The notes: generated by a model from the sequence alone, not told the origin. Numbered from the stretch's first letter, positions 1-49,442 are shown. The stretch: 64,000 nt of DNA from Nematostella vectensis (GCF_932526225.1 NC_064034.1:2218001-2282000), one strand, 5' to 3'. Numbers and translations: made by a program.

Positions 1-417
1 CCTGCCAAAGTCCTCGGTGTACATGAGGTATATCACGTTCTAGCCTGCTAAAGTCCTCGGTGTACATGCGGTATATCACGTGCTAGCCTGGTAAAGTCTT
101 CTGTGTGAATTCACACATCACGTGCTCACCTGCTAAAGTCCTCGGTGTGCATGCATACATTACGTGCTCACCTGCTAAAGTCCTGCTAGAGTCCACGTGC
201 TAGCCTGGTAAAGTCCTCGGTGTTCATGCGGTATATCACATGCTCACCTGCTAAAGTCCTCGGTGTACATGCGGTATATCACGTGTTAGCCAGCTAGAGT
301 CCTCGGTGTACATGCGGTATATCACGTGCTCACCTGCTAAAGTCCTCGGTGTGCATGCATACGTCACGTGCTGGCCTGGTAAAGTCCTCGCTGTGCATGC
401 ATACATCACGTGCTCAC

Positions 418-445
<28 letters not shown>
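1..445 (-). repeat. 42-bp minisatellite spanning the COG5 exon 18 splice donor
   Basis: About ten imperfect copies of a 42-bp unit run from the window edge into the end of a COG5 exon. Read on the minus strand, each unit holds the last bases of the exon (GAGGACTTTAGCAG) followed by GTGAGCACGTGAT, so the true donor at 418/417 is simply the first of a row of similar donors. Some copies have lost the GT. In the coding frame the unit reads into TGA just after the exon, so use of a later donor would truncate the protein. The array continues beyond the window. Confidence 0.85.
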
Positions 446-37339
<36,894 letters not shown>

Positions 37340-37654
37340 AACTATGATAATTCTGTAGGCTTTATTGGGTATTTAGAAGGCAAAAAAGAAATAGAGAGTC
37401 AAACTATCAAAGAAAAGAAAGAACAAGTAAGCTATATGCTATAACAGGCTTTTTTAATTATTATTATATTACCTATTATTATATTCATTTATTATTATAT
37501 TACTATTTTTTAGGGGGAAATGGGTTGTGAATTGACAAATATATGTGTGTCAGAAATTAGCACCTCTACAGTATGATGGTCGTGACAAACGAAGCAACAC
37601 TTGATACTGTATTGTCATCTAATTTGAGACCTTCTTCTATGTATTACATCATGA

Positions 37655-40600
37655 CTATATCTCCATAGCTTTTGCCATGGCTATGATTCCATTGAATGTC
37701 TCGAGTGCAGTCGGTAGGATCTGTCCGGGAGGTAGCAGGAAGCCATAACGTCCTGTGTCTCTTAGTTCCAGAGCAAATGAGTATTTGATATTCAGGTGCC
37801 CATATGTGTAGTCTTTGCTACTTCCAGAATTCTTATCTGAAAGAAAGGAATATCAAACATTATTTAGTTCTGCACTAAAATTTATGTCATAATTCAATTC
37901 CGTTAAAAAAGAAAAACAAATGAATTTAATTATAATTAAAGCTTGCAAAGAATATCAAATCTGTGATAATGTGGTTTTGAATAAGGTGGTTTAGTCAAGA
38001 GCAGGAGGTTGTCATGGAAACAAGCTTTCCTGATAAATATTTGCGCCAAAGGAACTTTCCATATTTTAGAAACTTTCTTTGGCTAAAAGAAAGAAATACA
38101 AGAGAAATTTAGAAAGGTTCTTTTTAGCACATTGGTCATCTTGCAGGGTTCTATCTTGTATAGCCTGCTAGCTGGCTCTTCATTGGGTTTATTTGGAAAT
38201 GACTGTTCTCAGAGTATCAGGATTACTGTGTGGAATCTGGAATCACAAAAAGTAATTTCCAAGTAAACTCACTGGAGAGTCGGCTTGCAGGCTATATCTC
38301 ATGCCACTATAAGAACAATTAGTTGGAGAAGAATAGATTACAAATTTTGTTTTTGAGAAATATCTAATTGTCCACATGGCATTATTAGACTAACAGATAA
38401 TGTTAGATGATGAGCCATATCGGTATGCTGTGCCATACGTCTGGCGGATCGCATCTACACCAATTTTCGACACCCTCATCTGAAATAAAAAACATAAGTA
38501 ACATTGTTATTGAGGGATTGCAGCATTTGTCCCACCTTTCTTTTTTTTCATAACAAAGGAGTTAGGACATTTTTTTTGTTGAACCCAAAGATTGTAGTTA
38601 CACGAACCATGCCATATTATTCAAAATATTTTTATGGCTATTTTAATCTAAAAAGGTTATCCCCAAAGGGCATTATAGACCCATGTAAGTAGATATGAAT
38701 AAATAAGACTTGAAAAAAAAATCAATAAAAACTGGTTAGGAATCAATGTTTACATTTCATGTTCAAGTCACAAAGATATTTTTGTAAATGCTAGTCCTAC
38801 TGGATGTAATGATGAACTTTTGGGAAAGGCGATTTGGCCATTTGGTTCGGACCTTATCTGGCATATCCATACCTAAACTAGTCTAGCTTCCTTTTGCCTT
38901 TGCATAAACTTGTTTGGTGCTATGTGATGTAGTATGAAAAAACAACGTTTGCTCCAAATGGTAGCACAGGTTTAGTGATTCCACATTACAGGATTTACCA
39001 GTTCCTTGTGGTCCTTGGCATTTGCTGTGGTGTAACCCCAAGGGATCATCCAGAACTGACTGTAGGCGTGGATGTCCATGTACCCCTTGACACGGGGGCC
39101 AAGCCCTTTCAAGAATTTTGCCACGTTATCTACCTCCACCTCTGATTGAGCTGTTTTTCCACGGAACGTGTCACTGCATGGGTTAGAGCTTGCACCAGGT
39201 ACTGCACAGAAACACCAAGTAGCTTAGCTTTTTTACTACAAAACTTTGTTGACTTTTCAGATTTTTTTTCATATTTCATTTTGCACTATAACATACAGTA
39301 AAACAAAGGCATGGCAGACTAGGGCTCGTTAAGGATCATGGTGATGCTGTAGTGGTGCCCCCCCCCCTAGGTGCTCCTACTCACATCCCCACTTGTAGCC
39401 CCAGTTGCGGTTGGGATCTGTCCCATAGCATGTTTTTTGGCCCCACCAGCTCTGGATGTTTGGCTTCCTTGTCTTCCTCCACATGCGGTTCTTGCAAAAG
39501 AACACAAGATAAGTCATCCTTTTTTGTGGGGGTTATTCTCAAAGCTATCTTAATATTTATGTTATTATATATATTTTTTACTTTGTCATGTGTATACGGC
39601 ACATGTATAGTCTCACTTCTAGATGTTTATGCATATACCATATGACGTCACTCACTCATGCCCATATATATACCATATGACGTCACTCACTCATGCCCAT
39701 GTATATACCATATTATGTCACTCACTGATGTCCATGCATATCCTGTATGATGTCACTCACCGATGTCCATGTATATACCATTTGACGTCACTCACCGATG
39801 TCCATGTATATACTGTATGTCACTCACTGATTTCCATGTATATACAGGATGACGTCACTCACCCCTGTCCATGTATATACATAACCGTCTGCATTAAGAA
39901 CTGGCATGATGATAAAGTCCATCTTGTCCAAAACTTCTGTCACGCTCTTATCACTACGATACTTGGTGATGAACTAGAAAAGTAAATTAAGTAAAGGGCT
40001 ATCAAAGATATCTTCCCATGGTGCCTTCATTTATAAGGCTGTAGAGTGGTCTGATTACTAAGGCTGTTATCGGATTCTTCCCATGTTGGCCACATGTCTA
40101 ATGTTGTAGAGTGGTCTGATCACTGAGGCTGTTTTTGGATTCTTCCCATGTTGCTCACATGTCTAATGTCGTAGAGTGGTCTGATTACTAAGGGTGCTAT
40201 CAGATTCTACCCATGTTGCTCACATGTCTAATGTCATAGAGTGGTCTGATCACTAAGGGTGTTATCAGATTCTACCCATGTTGCTCACATGTCTAATGTC
40301 GTAGAGTGGTCTGATCACTAAGGGTGTTATCAGATTCTACCCATGTTGCCCACATGTGTAATGTCGTAGAGTGGTCTGATCACTAAGGGTGCTATCAGAT
40401 TCTACCCATGTTGCCCACATGTGTAATGTCGTAGAGTGGTCTGATCACTAAGGGTGTTATCAGATTCTACCCATGTTGTGCACATGTGTAATGTCGTAGA
40501 GTGGTCTGATTACTAAGGGTGTTATCGGATTCTACTCATGTTGCTCACATGTCTAATGTCGTAGAGTGGTCTGATCACTAAGGGTGTTATCAGATTCTAC

Positions 40601-43600
40601 CCATGTTAGCCACATGTGTAATGTCGTAGAGTGGTCTGATCACTAAGGGTGTTATCAGATTCTACCCATGTTGCCCACATGTGTAATGTCGTAGAGTGGT
40701 CTGATTACTAAGGGTGTTATCGGATTCTACTCATGTTGCTCACATGTCTAATGTCGTAGAGTGGTCTGATCACTAAGGGTGTTATCAGATTCTACCCATG
40801 TTAGCCACATGTGTAATGTCGTAGAGTGGTCTGATCACTAAGGGTGCTATCAGATTCTACTCATGTTAGCCACATGTGTAATGTCGTAGAGTGGTCTGAT
40901 CACTAAGGGTGCTATCAGATTCTACCCATGTTGCCCACATGTGTAATGTCGTAGAGTGGTCTGATCACTAAGGGTGCTATCAGATTCTACCCATGTTGCT
41001 CACATGTCTAATGTCGTAGAGTGGTCTGATTACTAAGGGTGTTATCAGATTCTACCCATGTTGCCCACATGTCTAATGTCGTAGAGTGGTCTGATCACTA
41101 AGGGTGTTATCAGATTCTACCCATGTTGCCCACATGTCTAATGTCGTAGAGTGGTCTGATCACTAAGGGTGTTATCAGATTCTACCCATGTTGCCCACAT
41201 GTCTAATGTCGTAGAGTGGTCTGATCACAAAGGGTGCTATCAGATTCTACCCATGTTAGCCACATGTCTAATGTCGTAGAGTGGTCCGATTACTAAGGGT
41301 GTTATCGGATTCTACCCATGTTGTGCACATGTGTAATTTCGTAGAGTGGTCTGATTACTAAGGGTGTTATCAGATTCTACCCATGTTGCCCAATTGTCTA
41401 ATGTCGTAGAGTGGTCTGATCACAAAGGGTGCTATCAGATTCTACCCATGTTGCCCACATGTCTAATGTCGTAGAGTGGTCTGATTACTAAGGGTGTTAT
41501 CAGATTCTACCCATGTTGCCCACATGTCTAATGTCGTAGAGTGGTCTGATCACTAAGGGTGCTATCAGATTCTACCCATGTTGCCCACATGTCTAATGTC
41601 GTAGAGTGGTCTGATTACTAAGGGTGTTATCAGATTCGACCCATGTTGCCCACCTGTGTAATGTCGTAGAGTGGTCTGATTAATAAGGGTGTTACCGGAT
41701 TCTACCCATGTTGCCCAAATGTCTAATGTCGTAGAGTGGTCTGATTACTAAGGGTGCTATCAGATTCTACCCATGTTGCCCACCTGTGTAATGTCGTAGA
41801 GTGGTCTGATTAATAAGGGTGCTATCAGATTCTACCCATGTTGCCCACATGTGTAATGTCGTAGAGTGGTCTGATTAATAAGGGTGTTATCGGATTCTAC
41901 CCATGTTAGCCACATGTCTAATGTCGTAGAGTGGTCCGATCAGTAAGAGTGTTATCAGATTCTACCCATGTTGCCCACACGTCTAAGGTCTTAGAGTGGT
42001 CCGTTTAGCGAGGTCGATTTTGCTCATCCTTCCCTAGATCCCGCATACCTGTGTAATGATGTACATACAAGTTGCTGGGGTAATCCATTCCCGTGCATGG
42101 ATCCCGCAGTTCATGAAGAACACAGGTTTTTCTGGGAGGCTCCTGCCTTTTATCTGAAATACAAGGTTAGCTTCGGGTTAAGTACGCCACAAAACACCAT
42201 TTTTTCATGCTTTCATGTTATATACATGTTTTCGACCCTTCCCCTTTTTTCCTAAAACGGATGCTTTATTTTACTCGTTATTGTCTGAGGGAGTAAAATG
42301 GTGGCGTGGCTTCTTCTTTCCTCACCTCCATGTAATATTGTTGACGTCCCTCGTAAGTTGATCCTACAGTGTTCATCGTTACTTGCGCTAAAGTTTGTAC
42401 GCCAGCCAAGCGACGCATCTCATCCTCGATCTGAATAGCCAAGCCTAATGTTAGCTACGGAATGTGCCTATTCAACACGTAAACTAAAACAATGCAATTA
42501 TTTCTATAGACAGGTTTTTCTTATTAGAAAAGAAAACGAAAGATACAGGTGCCATATCACCGATCTATTTCTCGCAGCCTGTCTTAAGGCGAACGAGATT
42601 GACGTCAAGCCCGTACCCAGGATTTTCCTTGGGGGGGGGGGGGGGTACGAAATCCGAAAAAGTGGGCCTAATTTTTCCGGTGTGGGGGTGCTGAAGTTTC
42701 TGATTAAAATCTCCCCCCCCCCCCCTCTCACCACCAAAAAAGGATTTTCTATGCCATCTTTATGCCACGTTTATTGTCTGGTTATCGGATTTGGCCACAA
42801 GTTTGACTTATAGATTTATGACATAGCAGATTGATCTGGACCGCCTTTTTTAATCTAATTTGCTTATGCTTTATAGTTTTGTCTACAAAAAGCACGTTTG
42901 TTGCGAACCGGAAGTGGACTCTTCGCCGTTGTGGGGGGCACCCCCTTGGTACATATTTACATACTCTGAGAACTCAGTAATATTTCGTTCCTACCGTAAA
43001 TTATTTTTACATGATAACTACCTGATCAAGAGGTGGTTTCTTTTATCAAGGGGCTGATAGCCGGAAAAGAACCCTCCGGATCTGACCTACCTTATCAAGG
43101 GGCTGATAGCCGGAAAAGAACCCTCCGGATCTGACCTACCTTATCAAGGGGCTTATAGCCGGAAAAGAACCCTCCGGATCTGACCTACCTTATCAAGGGG
43201 CTTATAGCCGGAAAAGAACCCTTCGGATCTGCCCAAGGTCAACTTCTCGTTATCTACTTCACTCTGCAGGTCGATGATCTGGATGGCGAATTTCAGACCG
43301 TTTTTGTCCAAGTGACGCGCGACGTCTCCATAGTAACGGGCGGGAACGTGGATGTCTGCCGCCATGCCAGGCGCATGCGCCTCCTTCCAGAAACTCACCT
43401 GGAGAAATTAATCAATCACCTGACCTCTCAATGGCACCATCATCAAGACGAAGCAAAATGGTGGAACGATCAACCTATCACGTGACCTCTACATCAAGAC
43501 GAGGCAAAATGGTGTAATAATAAATAAGATTTTTAGATTCCCCTTGCTTAGAATGGTATAAAGCGTGTTGTGCATTACATATATGAACACAATAAATTTA

Positions 43601-44343
43601 GATACTGTAAGTTTTGGTAAAGGTCAAAGCTTTTCACTGACGGAAGCTAGAATACGTTTTGTCGCTTGGAACTTATAAGGGTTAGTTCGCAGTAGTTCAA
43701 TATTGCTGTCCTCGGTGGCGGACTAAACTACTTAACTAAACTACTACTAAAACAAACATGAAGGGAGGTAAATTTGTGGGTCCTAGCTCCCAATTTCTCG
43801 CTCTACAATTTTATTTCACAAGAAATTTGGGCCTCTCCTTGGAGCCGCGCCACTGGTTCCTTGTTCTTGTAGCATACCTCAACTGTAGGATCATGTTCTT
43901 GTAGCATACCTCAACTGTAGGATCATGCTCTAGATCTGCCAATATCCGGACTTCGTCGTCAGTTTTTGGAATGACCCGAATGACTTTATCTCTGTGCAGC
44001 AAGAAAAATATATTTAAAGCATATTTCAGTCCAAAATATCACAGTAAATAAGTAAAAAATTAAGAGGTCTATGCAGCAGGCTTGAGCGTTTTTTATTCCA
44101 AAGCATCTGAGAACCCCTTAAGTAAGGAGTATTTCTGCTTCCCTGTTTGCACTTTTTGGAATATAATTGATGCTGTCGTCTTAAATGACTGGGGCGTAGC
44201 CGCATTACCAAATCTTGTAACTGATACTTATGCCGGTAAAGTTTATAAGGTTTAACTAACCCTCGGAAGGTTTTTTCGGATTCCCCAAAGGCTAGCGCCG
44301 CAAAGGAAGCGACTACCAGCAGTACCTTGAGTCTCGACATCAT
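37655..44343 (-). CDS. Secreted M14A procarboxypeptidase (CPA/CPB/CPO group)
   Basis: A zinc metallocarboxypeptidase that removes C-terminal residues, made as a secreted zymogen. Ten exons in consistent phase: 44343-44261, 43991-43910, 43398-43189, 42430-42326, 42153-42049, 39973-39863, 39490-39385, 39201-38999, 38479-38395 and 37836-37655, giving 423 aa. There is a signal peptide (residues 1-20, start at the first of two ATGs), a propeptide to about residue 120, then the catalytic domain. Zinc ligands are His179, Glu182 (HARE) and His312. Arg237, Asn259-Arg260 and Tyr364 match Arg127, Asn144-Arg145 and Tyr248, and the catalytic base is Glu387. Cys253-Cys276 matches the usual disulfide spacing. 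The residue aligned with specificity position 255 is Lys371, unlike CPA (Ile) or CPB (Asp). A minus-strand AATAAA lies at 37493-37488. Three of its donors are tandemly duplicated. Confidence 0.95.
39622..39872 (-). repeat. 34-36 bp array carrying the carboxypeptidase exon 6 donor
   Basis: About seven copies. On the minus strand the exon ends TATATACATGGACAGGG/GTGAGTGACGTC, and the following units repeat TATATACATGGACATCG/GTGAGTGAC(G/A)T, that is, exon end plus donor. Most copies keep GTGAGT intact. Confidence 0.85.
40036..42005. repeat. 65-bp minisatellite in carboxypeptidase intron 5
   Basis: About 30 copies of a 65-bp unit beginning TAGAGTGGTCTGATCACTAA and ending GTCTAATGTCG, very homogeneous (mostly CACATGTCTAA or CACATGTGTAA variants). 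It fills almost the whole intron between the exons at 42049 and 39973 but does not visibly contain either splice site. Confidence 0.95.
42602..42726. repeat. Poly-G and poly-C runs around a GTACCCAGGATTTTCC motif
   Basis: GTACCCAGGATTTTCCTTG leads into about 14-15 G, and about 80 bp later there is a run of about 14 C. The two tracts form an inverted pair, as in the BDH2 intron. It lies in carboxypeptidase intron 3. Confidence 0.7.
43043..43233 (-). repeat. 49-bp array (4 copies) carrying the carboxypeptidase exon 3 donor
   Basis: Exact 49-bp spacing. Each unit reads, on the minus strand, TTCTTTTCCGGCTATAAGCC, CCTTGATAAG/GTAGGTCAGATCC. The first copy is the real exon end (43189/43188) and three further copies follow. 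Because 49 is not a multiple of 3, use of a later donor shifts frame into a stop within 12 codons. Confidence 0.95.
43864..43927 (-). repeat. 32-bp duplication of the carboxypeptidase exon 2 donor
   Basis: Two perfect copies of a 32-bp unit holding CATGATCCTACAGTTGAG/GTATGCTACAAG. Donors at 43910/43909 and 43878/43877 are identical. Only the upstream one joins exon 3 in frame; the other adds 32 nt and shifts frame. Confidence 0.95.
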
Positions 44344-44850
44344 GTGTATTGCTGACTTCTCTAGAGTTGAATGCGCTATATGCTAGGCACCTCGTTAGCA
44401 CAGATGATGCAGTCAGTGTGAACAGCGGCTCCCTGCTCCAGACATCTGACAAGATGTTCAAACAATATTGTAGATCACTGACATGATTGACGTGCCTTGT
44501 ATTGTTTGGAAGCTGTCATTGGTTTTATGTATGTCAGTCACACAGGCAGGTGCACTTAAAAGGTTTCTGGTCGTTGCTCGTTCTTATTTTTTTTTTTTAG
44601 TATATTGACCACTGCTTATGGTCTCACTTTTCTGTAAATCAGGACAATCAAGGGAGAATTAGAGTATTCTAAGAACTCTTGCCAACGATTCCGAAAACGC
44701 CAAAAAAGTTTTTCACTTCCGTCAGTCAAGGTTTCAGTTTAAAGGAAAACACTTTTTACACTTTAATTGGTCAACGCACTGCTGGCAGATTCTATGACTA
44801 CAGGCCATTGATGAGAACAGTATAGTTCATGTATACACTATGGTGTATAT

Positions 44851-44982
44851 GTTACCCTTGGAATTAAGCACTTGCCCACCCCCCCATAGAAAAATATTCT
44901 TCTTCTTCTACACACACTGCATTATGGGTAATACAATATTTTTCTATGGGGGGGTGGGCAAGTGCTTAATTCCAAGGGTAAC
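44851..44982. mobile_element. 132-bp MITE with about 48-bp perfect inverted ends
   Basis: The left arm GTTACCCTTGGAATTAAGCA through CCCCCCATAGAAAAATATT is mirrored by the right arm ending GGGTAAC. It is flanked by ATAT on both sides, consistent with a short target duplication. It has no coding capacity. The near-identity of the arms suggests recent origin. Confidence 0.85.
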
Positions 44983-45289
44983 ATATAGTTGCTTTGGCTG
45001 ATAGGAAAAACTATATTCCTAAGGGTGAGGGGTGCGCCTGTATTCTGAATAAAAAATTGCCTCATAGCGTCAATGTAGTCGACCCGTAGTGCAATAAAAC
45101 CACGCTACAGGAAACCCTATGGCTGTTACTTTTGCTACATCTACTACAGTGTTAAGTCTTTTAAAAGCGAACCGCAGAACCAAAAGCAAACCCCAAAAAT
45201 GGATTAATTTTGTAAAATCTGGATCAAATTAAGATCAAATCTCTTTAGTAAGACTGACGTATCTTAATTTCTAATCCAATAATTATAAA

Positions 45290-45790
45290 GCATATCTATC
45301 ATTTAAGATGTATTATAATCGTCTTTAATAAACCGCAGCATGTCGATATTGGTCAAAATATGGGAGTTATTAGGTTTTTTAGCAACTAATTTAGCAATTG
45401 GTAATTAGGTTACAGTACCATTATATGGTCCAGTGAAAAACCTTTTGCTGATTCATTGTTTTTATTCCCATATATGGTCAGCACAAGGGATGGGGGGGGG
45501 GGGGGGGGGTACTTTGATACATTTACTACCATGGTACGCCTATCAAGCGACCAACCTCGGAACAATGAAAGATGATCGCTTAGATAGAGATTAGCTAGAT
45601 GATCGCTTACATAGAGATTAGCTGCTTTATAGCCAAATTAAAAAGAGATTATTGGAATATTTTTCGAATATGTAAATTAAAACACCCTTTTAAGCAGACA
45701 AGCAGAGTGCTTTCATCACGACCGATCTGCAGTCATGTGGGAAAGTAAGAGCTCCTTCAAGGCTCTGTGTACCCAGGAACTACAATCGCT
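45290..45790 (+). promoter_or_regulatory. Segment homologous to the upstream region of the cysteine-rich peptide gene
   Basis: Blocks shared in order with 54820-55185 include CATGTCGATATT, a TTTTTATTCCCATATATGGTCA block (split here by the 20-base limit: TTTTTATTCCC then ATATATGGTCA), an A/T-rich spacer, and a GAGTG...TCTGCA(G/A)TCA(T/C)GTG...GAAAGTAA stretch. Each copy has a perfect CArG box, CCATATATGG, at 45468-45477. Similarity stops before the TATA box, and no peptide exon follows, so this is probably the remnant of a lost or rearranged paralogue. Confidence 0.6.
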
Positions 45791-45799
45791 CAATATTGC

Positions 45800-48700
45800 C
45801 CAAACGGATTCAAACTTATTCACAGCGATGTACATAACAACTCCACAAACAGGTAAGAAAAGTTTGAAGGTATTTTATTATAATTTTTCGTCCCATTTTT
45901 TTTTTCATTGTAATGACCATATATTTACAGTAACTATGAATGAAACATTATTAAAATACAAATTTGTTTTAGAGAAAGCATATACACCTTTGTTGTATTC
46001 AGCCAAAGAAAGCTCAGTGGTTGTCTTCATATTTACGTTAAGGACAGGGGTATAGATTATTTTGATTAGACATGACCGGAGAGCCAACTTGTACAATTAT
46101 TATTTAGATTTCGAATCCTCTTGAAAATTCAATGACTTCGCTTAAAAATCGGCAAATAAGAAATTCGGTGCTACCCCGTTTTAGTGGAGCTTAGGGGACC
46201 CTACAATATAGTTACTTACCACAGAGGCGGATCCAGGATTTCAAAATAGGGGGTGGATAATGGCCGGATTGACAGTCTATAACTGATCAAGTGGTTCTTG
46301 GTAGGTCACTACATAGATCATGCATACTTCACACTGAATAGAATCTGTCGCGTTAGCAAAGTCAAGCAGGCGAAGGCACATGGACAGTAACTCCCGTCCA
46401 TCAGGCATTTATTATCTTAAAAAAAGTGACTTTTCCCTTTTTTTACTCAAAAAGGGGGATGGATATCCACCCATTCACCCGCTTGTACCCGCCCCTGCAC
46501 AAAGTTCGAACTCTTTTCTAGCTATAGAAAAATACAAGAAACCATCATCTTGTGCTCGCATCAGCACAATGACGAGGGAATAAAAGTGGGACCGCAAAGC
46601 ACTGTTGGAAAGCTAGGATACCCGCTGACTAGGTGCAGCGGTGTTTCACTTTGACGGGCTGTATATAAAACTCAGAGTGGGGGATAGGGGATCTGTTTTT
46701 AGTCTGTTTTTTGTAAATTCAGCTCAAAAATAAACAAACACCTACTATCCAACTTTTTTTCTTCTTTCAGTATATCATTTTTCCGTATATATTTAACTAT
46801 TCGAGCAAATAAAAAAATGGGGCAAATCGACTTTTTTCTGTCAAAGCGATTTTAAGTAAAAAAAGCGTTCCTTTTGCTGTTTTTTTTTTTTGTACAACTG
46901 TGGCGCGCGCGCGCGCACTTAATACCGGAAAATTCGAACAAACAGAGCGCGCCAAAATGCTAAGACTGCAGCGGTATTCTTGGGTTTCAGTCACATGACT
47001 TTTGGCGTGTGAATTTACTTCCGGTGATGAAGCGGTGGTCATAATCAAAAACAGCAAAGCGCGACAATGGCAGCTGTAGGCGAAAACCGGGTTTCTCCCG
47101 TATTTTCCAATTATTTTCGCTCTTTAAGTCTAGATATTCGATAGCATTACTTTCAAAAGATGTGTTATTGTAACGGAGTTGACCCCTGCATCTAGATTTT
47201 CAACTTTTATCCCTTCACTCGTCTTTCGCTTGCAGTCCTTTTTATTCTTTAAACGAGACGAAAGCTTACAAAAACATGCAGTCCTACAACTTTTCGTTTG
47301 TGGATGATTGAAACCCTCGGTATTAAACGGATGAAAAATGATTGGCAGGGGAAAAATGGCAGCTTCACACTTAAATAACTTGCAAGGACCCGCATTATTA
47401 TTGAAGAAAAAGCTTTATAAGGCTATTTAGTATCCTGAAGCCAGTCGCTTCTCTACATCAGGTACAAGGTTATTTGAAATCCCTAGATTTAATTGTATTA
47501 CATATCTTACTCAATGGGCTTATTTTGTCAGTTCATTTGCTGTCTCGATTTTAACATGTACACTTCGAAAATTTTTATCAATCATAGTCATCTCTGCCTT
47601 TCAATTGAGGCACTGTTATTACTGTAAGTAAAGTCCATTTTTTCAGAATACATGCAAATTTCACCTTCTGTCATCAAAATAAATTATTGATTATTACAAT
47701 ATTCATAATGAATCACACATATTTATTATATATCATATCCAGTGCAGTCATGAATATTTGGGGTATTCCATTGTCTTTTTTTTACTGGCTGAAATTATAT
47801 TGCTTTCAAAATTATTAAAGGGTGATAGGGTTACATGTCCCACCACCCCCTACTATGGTGCTGTATAATTCCACTATTTGGTAAATTTGACAGTATTGCA
47901 GAATTCTAGTAAAAGGGTAACCTTCTATATTTTTACATTGTTGTCTTTTTGATGTGGAAATGGTATTAATCATGATATACAGACATGTACCCAGGATTGG
48001 CTGAGGGGGGATGTGCAGTCATAGGTATATTGAAAAAGGATAGTTAAAAATAAGAAATCACCCATTTTTTTGTGGCAAAAGGGGGTGAGCATGCATTCTG
48101 TGCACCCTCCTGTGTACTCACCTGATACACATGCAAGAGAAAGTTCATGAGTGAAGCATATGAGAATTTCTCAGTTTGCAGCACTGGTCAACACCTCAGT
48201 GCCAAGTGACACATCTTGGAGCCTCTCCTGATGGAATTATTATGATCCTGTCTGCTAACAGATGATGATGATGACATAAAACTCAGTAGGGATCATATCT
48301 ACTTCTACCAAAATCCAAGCTCAGCTACTTATTGCAGAGATGAGTTTTGCAATATTGTCATAACGTAATAATGCAATATTCTGTAAGGACAGTATTATTC
48401 CTTAGACTAATATTTGTTTTAGAAACTGCATATTACCATGGCAAGTATCAATGCAAATTAACATCAAATGTGATTAGTGTTATTCCAGAGCACTTTATTC
48501 AATTTGTCCATTATCAACAAAGCATTCAAGCATTCAAGAGCTGTATACTAGTCATGATGTACATAGAGATTAGAAATTAGATATAGTAAATATTCATCAA
48601 AATCATATGACTTACATATATTAAGTGTGTATAAAACTTGTCTGTTGGGACAAACCCTGTAAGATTTGTACAGGGCACAACAAACAATGGCTGCAACTCC

Positions 48701-49125
48701 AGATCCAAATGCAAGTCAGAAATCCAAGGGCAGTGTTGGTCTTTTCATATCCCTTTGAGGCTACTCAATAAGAAATTGCATTTTTTTATGCACCACATCC
48801 AAGCCTCATATGCTAAATTCAGTTAATTTAGGAGAGTTTAAACGAAGTCGCATTAGGACTAGTAATATTAGCTGCTAGAACTTACCCAAACAGGTGTATA
48901 GCCAGGATTTTTAGTGTTGGGGGGGGGGGGGGGGGTGCCTATCAATAAAGTGTAAACAATTTCTCTTGGGTAAGGCTTCCTAGCTTACGGTGTTTCTCAA
49001 GTTTATCTCAAGGGTCGTTTCTCTCATGGAAAACTCTTATCACAATTCTCACGGGAAAATCTTATCACAATTCATTATTTTGAGTTCCTAATCCATTGGA
49101 CAAAGTGTCATTACCAGTCATGTCT
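45800..49125. other. Intergenic, no gene recognised
   Basis: Only short open frames without splice context. Two features noted: a (GC)n-rich tract near 46902-46917, and an ATG in good context at 47067 followed by about 25 codons, which could be a first exon but leads to no recognisable second one. Short 'CAGGAT...G-run' pieces recur near 46231, 47989 and 48903. Confidence 0.5.
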
Positions 49126-49442
49126 CAGGCCCGTAGCCATTGTTTTAAGCGGGGTGGTTCGTTTATCGATTTCAGCGGATCAATTTTCCGGTATTCTCCT
49201 CTCCTCGCCTTATTGCATTAAGCAATCAATCTTGTATTTAAAATGTTATTAATAGGGTACTTTTTAACATAAAGCGATAATAATAAGGATAAATATTATA
49301 AAAAGATTTCTATAGTCATTTTAAAAACATATTGATGTGCACGGTATATCTTCGGCCAAACGTAATATATTTTTGTTTGCTATGAGCAGACCTTCAAGCC
49401 GGGTGGGGGGGTTCGTCCGAACCCCCCCTGGCTACGGGCCTG
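49126..49442. mobile_element. MITE with CAGGCCCGTAGCCA termini
   Basis: Left end CAGGCCCGTAGCCATTG and right end TGGCTACGGGCCTG are inverted repeats. Subterminal GGGTGG(G)TTCG is followed, at the right end, by a small palindrome (GGGGGGTTCGTCCGAACCCC). Non-coding, about 317 bp. Confidence 0.75.

Noticed and set aside
42448..42813. 121-codon frame across G and C runs
   Set aside because: Glycine/proline runs from homopolymers; intronic to the carboxypeptidase.
45735..46055. 106-codon frame beginning near a promoter-like block
   Set aside because: The block is homologous to upstream DNA of the peptide gene, and the frame shows no signal peptide, cysteines or domain.
47067..47144. Possible first exon (ATG GCA GCT GTA GGC...)
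   Set aside because: Good start context, but a stop comes after about 25 codons, there is no strong donor and no downstream exon could be found.
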